Of a DNA stretch of 64,000 nucleotides, positions 24,360-36,124 are shown in pieces. How positions within the stretch are numbered: position 1 is the stretch's first letter; each line of letters opens with the position of its first letter. Source of the DNA: Bilabrum cf. latius. Its lineage: Eukaryota > Bigyra: Bicosoecida > Bigyra > Bicosoecida. A program made the position numbers and the translations under genes. The notes below the pieces were generated by a model. The model made no database searches, was not told where the DNA came from, and worked only from the letters and a program-made list of their open reading frames with translations. The stretch lies in NCBI GenBank assembly GCA_965178125.1, contig OZ237764.1, positions 434,001 through 498,000 of the forward strand, in the 5' to 3' direction.

Positions 24360-27300
24360 TGCCCTTCTGCAGAGCAAGGGTCTCCTCTAGGTGGATCAAT
24401 ACCTCGATGGTGCAGGAGCGAGGAATAGGTGAGGACCGGCAGGTATGTAGCATGTTGTTCAGTACAATGGCATAGTTGGGGTGTTGCTTGCCCAGCAAGC
24501 ACTTGAAGATCTGCCGGCATTGCTCATACACCTCCATGGCCTCGCTGTACTGGCCCTGGGAGAAGAGACATCCAGCCATGTTGCTCAGCGTGGTGGCGTA
24601 TGAGGGATGCTGCTTGCCCAGCGCGGTCTGCAGCATCTGTCTGCATTGCTCATACACCTCCATGGCCTCGCTGTACTGGCCCTGGGATCTGAGACACTCA
24701 GCCATGTTGTTTAGCGTCATGGCGTACAAGGGATGCTGCTTGCCCAGCGCGGTCTCGCGAATCTGCCTGCATTGCTTCCAAAGCTCCATGGCCTCGCTGT
24801 ACTGGCCCTGGGAGAAGAGACACCCAGCCATGTTGCTCAGCGTGGTGGCGTATGAGGGATGCTGCTTGCCCAGCGCGGTCTCCTGGATCTGCCTGCATTG
24901 CTCATACAGCTCCATGGCCTCGCTGTGCTGGCCCTGGAACTCGAGACACCCAGCCATGTTGCCCAGCGTGGTGGCGTATGAGGGATGCTGCTTGCCCAGC
25001 GCGGTCTGCAGCATCTGTCTGCATTGCTCATACACCTCCATGGCCTCGCTGTACTGGCCCTGGGATCTGAGACACTCAGCCATGTTGTTTAGCGTGATGG
25101 CGTACAAGGGATGCTGCTTGCCCAGCGCGGTCTCGCGAATCTGCCTGCATTGCTTCCAAAGCTCCATGGCCTCGCTGTACTGGCCCTGGGAGAAGAGACA
25201 CCCAGCCATGTTGCTCAGCGTGGTGGCGTATGAGGGATGCTGCTTGCCCAGCGCGGTCTCCTGGATCTGCCTGCATTGCTCATACAGCTCCATGGCCTCG
25301 CTGTGCTGGCCCTGGAACTCGAGACACCCAGCCATGTTGCCCAGCGTGGTGGCGTATGAGGGATGCTACTTGCCCAGCGCGGTCTCGTGGATCTGCCTGC
25401 ATTGCTCATACAGCTCCATGGCCTCGCTGTGCTGGCCCTGCGAGAAGAGACACCCAGCCATGTTGCTCAGCGTGGTGGCGTATGAGGGATGCTGCTTGCC
25501 CAGCGCGGTCTCCTGGATCTGCCTGCATTGCTTCCAAAGCTACATGGCCTCGCTGTACTGGCCCTGGGATCTGAGACACTCAGCCATGTTACTCAGCGTG
25601 GTGGCGTACGAGGGATGCTGCTTGCCCAGCGCGGTCTCGTGGATCTGCCTGCATTGCTCATACAGCTCCATGGCCTCGCTGTATCGGCCCTGAGAGAAAA
25701 GACACCCAGCCATGTTGTGCAGCGTGGTGGCGTACTCGGGATGCTGCTTGCCCAGCGCGGTCTCCCTGATCTGCCTGCATTGCTCATACAACTCCATGGC
25801 CTCGCTGTATCGGCTCTGGGACCTGAGACACGAAGCCATGTTGTGCAGCGTGGTGGCGTAGTCGGGATGCTGCTTGCCCAGCGCGGTCTCCTGGATCTGC
25901 CTGCATTGCTCATGCAGCTCCATGGCCTCGCTGTACTGGCCCTGAGACTCAAGACACCCAGCCATGTTGCCTAGCGTGCTGGCGTATGAGGAATGCTGCT
26001 TGCCCAGCGCGGTCTCCTGGATCTGCCTGCATTGCTCATGCAGCTCCATGGCCTCGCTGTACTGGCCCTGAGACTCAAGACACCCAGCCATGTTGCTTAG
26101 CGTGCTGGCGTATGAGGAATGCAGCTTGCCCAGCGCGGTCTCCTGGATCTGCCTGCATTGCTCATGCAGCTCCATGGCCTCGCTGTACTGGCCCTGAGAC
26201 TCAAGACACCCAGCCATGTTGCCTAGCGTGCTGGCGTATGAGGAATGCAGCTTGCCCAGCGCGGTCTCCTGGATCTGCCTTCACTGCTCATACAACTCCA
26301 TGGCCTCGCTGTACTGGCCCTGAGACTCAAGACACCCAGCCATGTAGCCTAGCGTGCTGGCGTATGAGGAATGCAGCTTGCCCAGCGCGGTCTCCTGGAT
26401 CTGCATGCACTGCTCATGCAGCTCCATGGCCTCGATGTACTGGCCCTGGGACCTGAGACACGAAGCCATGTTGTGCAGCGTGGTGGCGTACTCGGGATGC
26501 TGCTTGCCCAGCGCGGTCTCCTGGATCTGCCTTCACTGCTCATACAACTCCATGGCCTCGCTGTACTGGCCCTGAGACTCAAGACACCCAGCCATGTTGC
26601 CTAGCGTGCTGGCGTATGAGGAATGCAGCTTGCCCAGCGCGGTCTCCTGGATCTGCCTGCATTGCTCATGCAGCTCCATGGCCTCGCTGTACTGGCCCTG
26701 AGACTCAAGACACCCAGCCATGTTGCCTAGCGTGCTGGCGTATGAGGAATGCAGCTTGCCCAGCGCGGTCTCCTGGATCTGCCTTCACTGCTCATACAAC
26801 TCCATGGCCTCGCTGTACTGGCCCTGAGACTCAAGACACCCAGCCATGTTGCCTAGCGTGCTGGCGTATGAGGAATGCAGCTTGCCCAGCGCGGTCTCCT
26901 GGATCTGCATGCACTGCTCATGCAGCTCCATGGCCTCGATGTACTGGCCCTGGGACCTGAGACACGAAGCCATGTTGCCCAGCGTGCTGGCGTATGAGGG
27001 ATGCAGCTTGCCACGCGCGGTCTCCTGGATCTGCCTGCATTGCTCATACAGCTCCATGGCCTCACTGTACTAGCCCTAAGACTCAAGACACCCAGCCATG
27101 TTGCCTAGCGTGGTGGCGTATTAGGTATGCTGCTTGCCCAGCGCGGTCTCCTGGATCTGCATGCACTGCTCATACAGCTCCATAGCCTCGCTGTATCGGC
27201 CCTGGGAGAAGAGACACGAAGCCATGTTGCCCAGTGTGCTGTCGTACTCGGGATGCTGCATGCCTAGCGTGGTCTCGAAGATCTGCCTGCATTGCTCATA

Positions 27301-30300
27301 CAGCTCCATGGCCTCGCTGTACTGGCCCTGGGACCTGAGACACGAAGCCATGTTGCCCAGTGTGCTGGCGTACTCGGGATACTACTTGTCCAGCGCGGTC
27401 TCCTGGATCTGCCTGCATTGCTCATACAGCTCCATGGCCTCGCTGTACTGGCCCTGAGACCTGAGACACGAAGCCATGTTGCCCAGTGTGCTGGCGTACT
27501 CGGGATGCTGCTTGCCTAGCGTGGTCTCGAAGATCTGCCTGCATTGCTCATACAGCTCCATGGCCTCGCTGTACTGGCCCTCGGTCTTGAGACACGAAGC
27601 CATGTTGCCCAGTGCGCTGGCGTACTCGGGATGCTGCTTGCCTAGCGTGGTCTCCTTGATCTGCCTGCATTGTCATACAGCTCCATGGCCTCGCTGGACT
27701 GGCCCTGGGACCTGAGACACGAAGCCATGTTGCCTAGCGTGCTGGTGTACTTGGGATGCTGCTTGCCTAGCGTGGTCTCGAAGATCTGCCTGCATTGCTC
27801 ATACAGCTCCATGGCCTCGCTGTACTGGCCCTGGGACCTGAGACACGAAGCCATGTTGCTCAGCGTGGTGGCGTATGAGGGATGCTACTTGCCCAGCGCG
27901 GTCTCCCTGATCTGCCTGCATTGCTCATACAACTCCATGGCCTCGCTGTATCGGCTCTGGGACCTGAGAGACCCAGCCATGTTGCTCAGCGTGGTGGCGT
28001 ACTCGGGATGCTGCTTGCCCAGCGTGGTCTCGAAGATCTGCCTGCATTGCTCATACAGCTCCATGGCCTCGCTGTACTGGCCCTGGGACCTGAGACACGA
28101 AGCCATGTTGCTCAGTGTGGTGGCGTAGTCGGGATGTTGCTCGCCCAGCGCGGTCTCCTGGATCTGCCTGCATTGCTCATACAGCTCCATGGCCTCGCTG
28201 TACTGGCCCTGAGACTCAAGACACCCAGCCATGTTGCCTAGCGTGCTGGCGTAGTCGGGATGCTGCTTGCCCAGCGCGGTCTCCTGGATCTGCCTGCATT
28301 GCTCATACAGCTCCATGGCCTCGCTGTATCGGCCCTGGGACCTGAGACACGAAGCCATGTTGCTCAGTGTGGTGGCGTAGTCGGGATGTTGCTCGCCCAG
28401 CGCGGTCTCGAAGATCTGCCTGCATTGCTCATACAGCTCCATGGCCTCGCTGTATCGGCCCTGGGACCTGAGACACGAAGCCATGTTGCTCAGTGTGGTG
28501 GCGTAGTCGGGATGTTGCTTGCCCAGCGCGGTCTCGAAGATCTGCCTGCATTGCTCATACAGCTCCATGGCCTCGCTGTACTGGCCCTGAGACTCAAGAC
28601 ACCCAGCCATGTTGCCTAGCGTGCTTGCGTACTCGGGATGCTGCTTGCCCAGCGCGGTCTCGAAGATCTGCCTGCATTGCTCATACAGCTCCATGGCCTC
28701 GCTGTACTGGCCCTGGGAGAAAAGACACCCAGCCATGTTGTGCAGCGTGGTGGCGTATGAGGGATGCTGCTTGCCCAGCGCGGTCTCCTTGATCTGCCTG
28801 CATTGCTCATACAGCTCTATGGCCTCGCTGGACTGGCCCTGGGACTCAAGACACCCAGCCATGTTGCTCAGCGTGCTGGCGTAGTCGGGATGCTGCTTGC
28901 CCAGCGCGGTCTCGAAGATCTGCCTGCATTGCTCATACAGCTCCATGGCCTCGCTGTACTGGCCCTCAGAGAAAAGACACCCAGCCATGTTGTTCAGCGT
29001 GGTGGCGTAGTCGGGATGCTGCTTGCCCAGCGCGGTCTCCAGGATCTGCCTGCATTGCTCATACAGCTCTATGGCCTCGCTGGACTGGCCCTGGGACTTT
29101 AGACACCCAGCCATGTTGCTCAGCGTGGTGGCGTATGAGGGATGCTGCTTGCCCAGCGCGGTCTCCTGGATCTGCCTGCATTGCTCATACAGCTCCATGG
29201 CCTCGCTGTACTGGCCCTGGGAGAAGAGACACTAAGCCACGTTGTTCAGCGTGGTGGCGTACTCGGGATGCTGCTTGCCCAGCGCGGTCTCCTGGATCTG
29301 CCTGCACTGCTCATACAGATCCATGGCCTCGCTGTACTGGCCCTGGGACCTGAGACACGAAGCCATGTTGTGCAGCGTGGTGGCGTATGAGGGATGCTAC
29401 TTGCCCAGCGCGGTCTCCTGGATCTGCCTGCACTGCTCATACAGATCCATGGCCTCGCTGTACTGGCCCTGAGACTCAAGACACCCAGCCATGTTGCTCA
29501 GTGTGGTGGCGTAGTCGGGATGCTGCTTGTCCAACACGGTCTCCTGGATCTGCCTGCACTGCTCATACAGCTCCATGGCCTCGCTGTACTGGCCCTGGGA
29601 CCTGAGACATGAAGCCATGTTGTTCAGCGTGGTGGCGTACTCGGGATGCTGCTTGCCCAGCGCGGTCTCCTGGATCTGCCTTCACTGCTCATACAACTCC
29701 ATGGCCTCGCTGGACTGGCCCTGGGACTCGAGACACGAAGCCATGTTGGTCAGTGTGCTGGCGTAATCGGAATGCTGCTTGTCCAACACGGTCTCCTGGA
29801 TCTGCCTTCACTGCTCATACAGCTCCATGGCCTCGCTGTATCGGCCCTGGGAGAAAAGACACCCAGCCATGTTGTGCATCGTGGTGGCGTACTCGGGATG
29901 CTGCTTGCCCAGCGCGGTCTCCCTGATCTGCCTGCATTGCTCATACAACTCCATGGCCTCGCTGTACTGGCCCTGGGACTCGAGACACCCAGCCATGTTG
30001 CTCAGCGTGGTGGCGTACTCGGGATGCTGCTTGCCCAGCGCGGTCACCTGGATCTGCCTGCATTGCTCATACAGCTCCATGGCCTCGCTGTACTGGCCCT
30101 GGGAGAAAAGACACGAAGCCATGTTGTGCAGCGTGGTGGCGTATGAGGGATGCTGCTTGCCCAGCGCGGTCTCCTGGATCTGCCTGCATTGCTCATACAG
30201 CTCCATGGCCTCGCTGTACTGGCCCTGGGACTTTAGACACGAAGCCATGTTGCTCAGCGTGGTGGCGTATGAGGGATGCTGCTTGCCCAGCGCGGTCTCC

Positions 30301-31997
30301 TGGATCTGCCTGCACTGCTCATACAGATCCATGGCCTCGCTGTACTGGCCCTGGGAGTAAAGACACGAAGCCATGTTGTTCAGCGTGGTGGCGTACTCGG
30401 GATGCTGCTTGCCCCGCGTGGTCTCGAAGATCTGCCTGCATTGCTCATACAGCTCCATGGCCTCGCTGTACTGGCCCTCAGAGAAAAGACACCCAGCCAT
30501 GTTGCCCAGCGTGCTGGCGTACTCGGGATGCTGCTTGCCCAGCGCGGTCTCCTGGATCTGCCTGCATTGCTCATACAGCTCTATGGCCTCGCTGGACTGG
30601 CCCTGGGACTTTAGACACCCAGCCATGTTGCTCAGCGTACTGGCGTATGAGGGATGCAGCTTGCCCAGCGCGGTCTCCTGGATCTGCCTGCATTGCTCAT
30701 ACAGCTCCATGGCCTCGCTGTACTGGCCCTGGGACCTGAGACATGAAGCCATGTTGCTCAGCGTGGTGGCGTAGTCGGGATGCTGCTTGCCCAGCGCGGT
30801 CTCCAGGATCTGCCTGCATTGCTCATGCAGCTCCATGGCCTCACTGTACTGGCCCTGAGACTCGAGACACTAAGCCACGTTGTTCAGCGTGGTGGCGTAC
30901 TCGGGATGCTGCTTGCCCAGCGCGGTCTCCTGGATCTGCCTGCACTGCTCATACAACTCCATGGCCTCGCTGTATCGGCCCTGGGAGTAAAGACACGAAG
31001 CCATGTTGCTCAGCGTGGTGGCGTACTCGGGATGTTGCTTGCCCAGCACGGTCTCCTGGATCTGCCGGCATTGCTCATACAGATCCATGGCCTCGCTGTA
31101 CTGGCCCTGGGACTTTAGACACGAAGCCATGTTGCTCAGCGTGCTGGCGTACTCGGGATGCTGCTTGCCTAGCGTGGTCTCCTGGATCTGCATGCACTGC
31201 TCATGCAACTCCATGGCCTCGCTGTACTGGCCCTGGGACCTGAGACACGAAGCCATGTTGTGCAGCGTGGTGGCGTACTCGGGATGCTGCTTGCCCAGCG
31301 CGGTCTCCTGGATCTGCCTGCATTGCTCATACAGCTCCATGGCCTCGCTGTATCGGCCCTGGGAGTAAAGACACGAAGCCATGTTGCCCAGCGTGCTGGC
31401 GTACGAGGGATGCTGCTTGCCCAGCGCGGTCTCGAAGATCTGCCTGCATTGCTCATGCAGCTCCATGGCCTCGCTGTACTAGCCCTAAGACTCAAGACAC
31501 GAAGCCATGTTGCCGAGTGTGCTGGCGTATGAGGTATGCTGCTTGCCAAGCGCGGTCACCTGGATCTGCCTGCATTGCTCATGCAGCTCCATGGCCTCGC
31601 TGTATCGGCCCTGGGACCTGAGACACGAAGCCATGTTGCCTAGCGTGCTGGCGTACTCGGGATGCTGCTTGCCTAGCGTGGTCTCGAAGATCTGCCTGCA
31701 TTGCTCATACAACTCCATGGCCTCGCTGTACTGGCCCTGGGACCTGAGACACGAAGCCATGTTGCCCAGTGTGCTGGCGTACTCGGGATACTACTTGCCC
31801 AGCGCGGTCTCCTGGATCTGCCTGCATTGCTCATACAGCTCCATGGCCTCGCTGTACTGGCCCTGGGATGTGCGACACCCAGCCATGTTATTCAGCGTGC
31901 TGGCGTAGTCGGGATGCTGCTTGCCCAGCGCGGTCTCGCGGATCTGCCTGCATTGCTCATACAGCTCCATGGCCTCGCTGTACTGGCCCTGGGACTA
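24360..31997 (-). repeat. Tandem array of about 60 TPR-coding 126-bp repeats
   Basis: A 126-bp unit (42 residues) is repeated with a few percent to about 20 percent divergence over 7.6 kb. A 252-bp (two-unit) higher-order period is visible between 26281 and 26785, where three units share the same TGA change. This points to recent unequal exchange or gene conversion. Confidence 0.95.
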
Positions 31998-34900
31998 AAA
32001 ACCGCCAGCCAAATTGAACAGGGCCCTTGCAAACACTTCCGAGGCTTCGCCCGAGTCGCCGTTGGCAACACCTATTGCTTTTCTGTCACATTCAAGTGAT
32101 AAACAAGCCATACCGACATACCCAAGCCCGACAGAACGTTTGGTTACCCCGAGAAGCGCTTTCTGAACGTCACTTCGACCTGCACCTCCGATCCGCTGCG
32201 TGTGCGCCAGCTCTACAACAACTGCAATCGCACCCTCGGATGGGCTGCTGCGGTGCACACCACCGGCAGCAGCAAGATTCGTACCTACACATGAGTCGGA
32301 TGAAATCACAAACCGGTCCATCTCCTGTCCAGTACGCGAGGCCCAATGCATATATGAAGCCCCTGAATCTACCACACCAGCTCGAGCAAAATACTAAGCA
32401 ACCTCTGCGACGCCTCGAAACATAGTCTTGACTTCTGCACCACAGTTACTGGTCTCCAATGCATCCTGGTCGAATGAGAGCTACGGTCTACAGCTGCATC
32501 CCACAGCTTGTACCGCCTGCGATGATTCCAGGTCTCCCTTCAGCTGATCCACAAGCAGACCCACATGCCGCAGTCCCAGTCCAAACGAATGCATCACACG
32601 CTTCAGTACTCCACGATGCACCTCGAAATCAGCCTGCACATCCACATCCACAGTGCGACACACCTCTAGCGCCAGCTCATCACGGTACCGATCCACCACC
32701 TCGGCACGAGCCTTCGCATACAGCTTCCCGATGCACTCTCGAGCTCGTGACCTGGCCCCAGCATCCCCTGCCATGATCAGGTCAGGGCTCAGGCCCTCAA
32801 ATGCATCGTCACCCACCAGCTCCCGCAGCCGATGCGCGGCCTCAGGAGGCAGCAGGCACGTCATGGAGGCTGACCCAGAGTAGTACCACCTGGGACATGC
32901 CACAATCGCCAGCATGACCACCTGCCCGCTGCTGTCCTTGGCGCTGGCACTGACACAGCCTGTATCCATGTGGCGCTGCATGTCATCGGGCTGGAAGCGG
33001 ATGCCAGTCAAGCCATCGGTGGATTCACACCAGCGCTGCAGGGCTGATGATACCTCTGGCAGCGACATACCTTTGCCATCAGATGCCAGGCACCACAAGT
33101 CCAGCTGTCCAAGATACATGGCTCGTTCCATGCCAGGATCGGCTGCAGCACCTGACCTTGCATCGATCGCCCACACCCGCGGCTTGGCCTCATCTGACCT
33201 CATCCAGTCCATCCACACCACATCTGGGATCAGCAGACGGTGCGTGTCCAGCACCAGCCGCTGCCCGCTCGACAGCTGGTGCACCTCCACGTCAAATGGA
33301 AGTCGCGACCTGACACCTACACCATGCACTTGCTCGCACAAGTGCTCCACGTCAGGCAGTGACTTCCTGTAGTCCAAACTCACACCCGTCCTCTCGATTG
33401 CGGCGTACACAGCCCGGGCCAGCTCCTGCTCCTGCGGTGTGAGTCTCTTCTCATCTTCCTCAAACAGTCGCATGCGGCCGGGATGCAGTGCCTCCCTGAT
33501 GCGCTGCACACTGGCTGGGTGCATGCCTTGGTCCTGCAGCACATCCAGGAATGTGCGTGCAGGCGTAGGGCCAGAGCCAGCCGCGGTTGCGTCTGACGTA
33601 CCATCGCCAAGGCTCGATGCAACATATTTGTGCTTTACCAGTGCTTGAACATTTCGATCCACATAAGATGCGATCCCGAAGTGCCGGGCCAGTGGCTTCA
33701 CCACGTCCTCCAGCTGCTCCTCGTCTCGATGCATGCTGATGCCGCCATCCGATGAGCCTACGCGCAGAGTCGTCTCACGAACGGATGCATCAAATGCAGC
33801 CTGAAATGCTCCAGCATCAGGCCCCCGCCCATCGTGCTGCTCCCGATACGACGTCTCAAATGCAGCCGCATCCCATGCCATGCAGCCCCGCACATCCACG
33901 CGAGCAAACGCCTGCACACGAAGCACATACTAGCCACCACCCGACACCTCCACTCGCACATCCACGCACTCCAGCAGAGGCGTCGACACATGCACGCTGT
34001 CCATCACATGCACCCATCGACTCGCCGCCGCCTCCCGCTTGGCCGCCTTGGCCGCCATGCGCGTGCTGCCGTAGATGCCCAGGTGGTCGAAGGCGAACTT
34101 CAGGAACAGACCCCGGCCCTCATGCACAGCCTTGATACCCCCGGCCATGCCCCCCGCATCGATGAACTTGAGACCCAGTGTCTCCTCGATCTTGGCCTTG
34201 TCCTCATCGGTGAAGCCCACGGGGTCCAGCGACCTGTTCCCGTGTCTCCATTTCATCTCCACCTCAGGGAAGCCCTTGCTGGCTTTCAGCGCCTTGCGAA
34301 CGTCCTGCCTGAAGAGCACCCCGATGCGGTCTAGCTTCCGCTTGCGGTCCTTCTGCTCGTGCGGCCACAGGGCCACGGTGCGCTTGGCGGCCTCGAAGGC
34401 GGGCTGTCGGCCTCGGGGGCTGGGAGCCTCGTCGCCATCGTCATTCCCATCATTATACGGCGCGTTAAAGCTTTGACCGTCCCGTGCCGAGCCAGCACCG
34501 CCTGCTGCACCAGTGGATGCCCCTGCATACCGGAGTGGGGAGGGCGCGGGATCATCTGCCCCTGCACCAGATGCAGCGCTTGAGGCCGCAAAGCGAGGGG
34601 ACGATTCGCGGGACACAGTCGCTCCTTGGGCGCTGCTAGCCTCGCCGACACCTGCTGCACCCCTGACAGGGTAATATCCAGTTCCATCATCGTGATCTCG
34701 TGGCACCCCCCCTCGAGATGCAGTTGTCTCTCTGCCGCAACCATGTCGAGCCGGCCCGTCGACACGAAGAGGGTCACCTGGGCCCGGCCAGCCGGTTGCT
34801 GTCCCATACGGAGTGGTGCCACCCCTGCTGGTCGATGTCTCTAAGACTGCCCCCACTTGCAGCGATGGCTGTCCTGGCACCAAGGGGCTTGGTACCGCGC

Positions 34901-35465
34901 TTGAGGCCGCAGAGCGAGGGGACGATTCGCGGGACACAGTCTCTCCTTGGGAACTGCTAGCCTCGCCCACACCTGCTGCACCCCTGACCGGGTAATATCC
35001 AGTTCCATCATCGCGATTGCGAGACAGCCCCCCTCGAGATGCAGTTGTCTCTCTGTCATCCGACCCGTGGACACGAAGAAGGTCACATAAGCCCGGCCTG
35101 CCGGTTGCTGTCCCCTACGGAGTGGTGCCACCCCTGATGGCCGATGTCTCTGGGACTGCCCCCGCTTGCAGCGATGGACGTCCTGGCTCCGAGGGGCTTG
35201 GTACCGCGCTTGAGGCCGCAGAGCGAGGGGACGATTCGCGGGACACAGTCTCTCCTTGGGAACTGCTACCAGCCCCAGCTGGCCCAAGCTCAGCAGATGC
35301 ACCTTCAACGGCAGATCCAGGACCAGGCGCCGCACCTGAATCGTCCCCCTTTGGTTGCAGATATCCGTGGTTTGGTGTAGCTGGTTCACTCCGAGACGAT
35401 GCTTCAGCGGAGCTCGATGAGCCTTCCGTCTACGCATGATCTATCCCTTGGCTGGAGGACGCCAT
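29808..35465 (-). CDS. Translatable 5' part of the CLU/TPR gene
   Basis: From ATG 35465 to the first in-frame TGA (29808-29810) the frame is open for 1,885 residues: N-terminal repeats, CLU-like domain, a 150-residue linker, then about 17 TPR units. It could be expressed as a shorter protein lacking the native C-terminus. In-frame TAGs are at 35430, 35115, 33930, 32481, 32394, 31995, 31791, 31485, 31479 and 30870. Joins across TAG 33930 (VSGGG/Q/YVLRVQAF) and TAG 32481 keep the CLU region continuous. Confidence 0.7.
34580..35270 (-). repeat. Imperfect ~310-325-bp coding repeats at the CLU/TPR 5' end
   Basis: A block containing GAGGGGACGATTCGCGGGAC recurs at about 34595, 34915 and 35225. The encoded SRESSPRxAASSA and ETTASRGG segments repeat with it. 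Confidence 0.8.
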
Positions 35466-36124
35466 TGTGGTTTCTGATACTTTAATACCTACGCTTACTC
35501 TATCAAGCACGCTGTCAGCTACAGGCGGTCCTAATCTGGTAACTTGCTCTCAGAGTAGTTCCTAGTTGCGATCTTTGCCTGACAGCTAGATACGAAGTTA
35601 TTGAGCCACCCGAGACGATATTCCGTTCGCTTGCTTAATCAACGTGGGTATTGCCGAGATGATCTAGCCACACCAAGCTTCAGGGGCAAAACAATCAGGC
35701 TGCGGCTCTTCCTATCTGCGATGCTCAGCAAGTTGAGACTTTCCGCTTAGATCTGTGCATTTGGCCAAGCAGAAGGGATCAAGTGCAGTTTGAATACATG
35801 CTTTATCGGTAAGAGTCCTCAAGAATGATGCAATGCTCACTTTCTAGGGCTACGCGGTATGAAACGGAATTGTCCAGTCGATGGAATCCATCGGATCAGT
35901 TGCAACCGCCGGCGCAAGAAAAGGTTGGTTGCAACCGGTCGATCGGCGAGAGGGGGACTTTGCGGCCGACTGCGTGTATTGAACGAAATGATAAGACCCA
36001 CTGCAGCATGTTGAATCTCCAAAACTCGTTTTTTGTAGGCAATTTTCATCTCGACCTCATTCCGAGTCGACAAGCTCAAGCGCTGCCCCACACCACTCAC
36101 GCACCGGCCGTCGACCTCGCGTGT
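35466..36124. other. Intergenic region
   Basis: Upstream of the CLU/TPR start, AT-richer, no supported gene. A plus-strand ORF opens at 35825 but has no recognisable content until it enters the minisatellite. A GGTTGCAACC palindrome lies at 35927-35936, with a near copy at about 35899. Confidence 0.45.

Larger units (their letters stand above)
24241..35465 (-). pseudogene. CLU-like protein with giant kinesin-light-chain-type TPR array; central part disrupted
   Basis: Starts at ATG 35465 (MASSSQGIDHA). Residues 1-330 hold imperfect ~310-bp repeats (GTGYYPVRGAAGVGEASS). Residues ~440-900 resemble the CLU domain of clustered-mitochondria proteins (FKFAFDHLGIYG, then AKAAKREAAAS, VGSSDGG, LVKHKY). 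From 31997 down to about 24370 lie ~60 tandem 42-residue TPR_12 repeats (GKQHPxYAxTLxNMAxCL, then SEAMELYEQC). A distinct C-terminus (VQELVGLLVDEGRMEEAQRY) ends at TAA 24241-24243. TAG occurs 19 times and is taken as sense. The array also has real breaks: TGA at 29808, 29682, 26785, 26533 and 26281, TAA at 27121 and a 1-nt deletion near 27672. As it stands, translation would stop at TGA 29808, giving 1,885 residues; the 3' part is open from about 26278. CLU proteins act in mitochondrial distribution and mRNA binding, so that role is only an inference here. Confidence 0.75.

Noticed and set aside
24476-25693. 405-codon plus-strand ORF rich in Cys, Ser and Trp across the TPR repeats
   Set aside because: Antisense shadow of the 126-bp TPR units; the minus-strand frame carries the TPR consensus.
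24360-31997. CRISPR-like repeat array
   Set aside because: The 126-bp units are contiguous coding TPR repeats without spacers, in a eukaryotic context.
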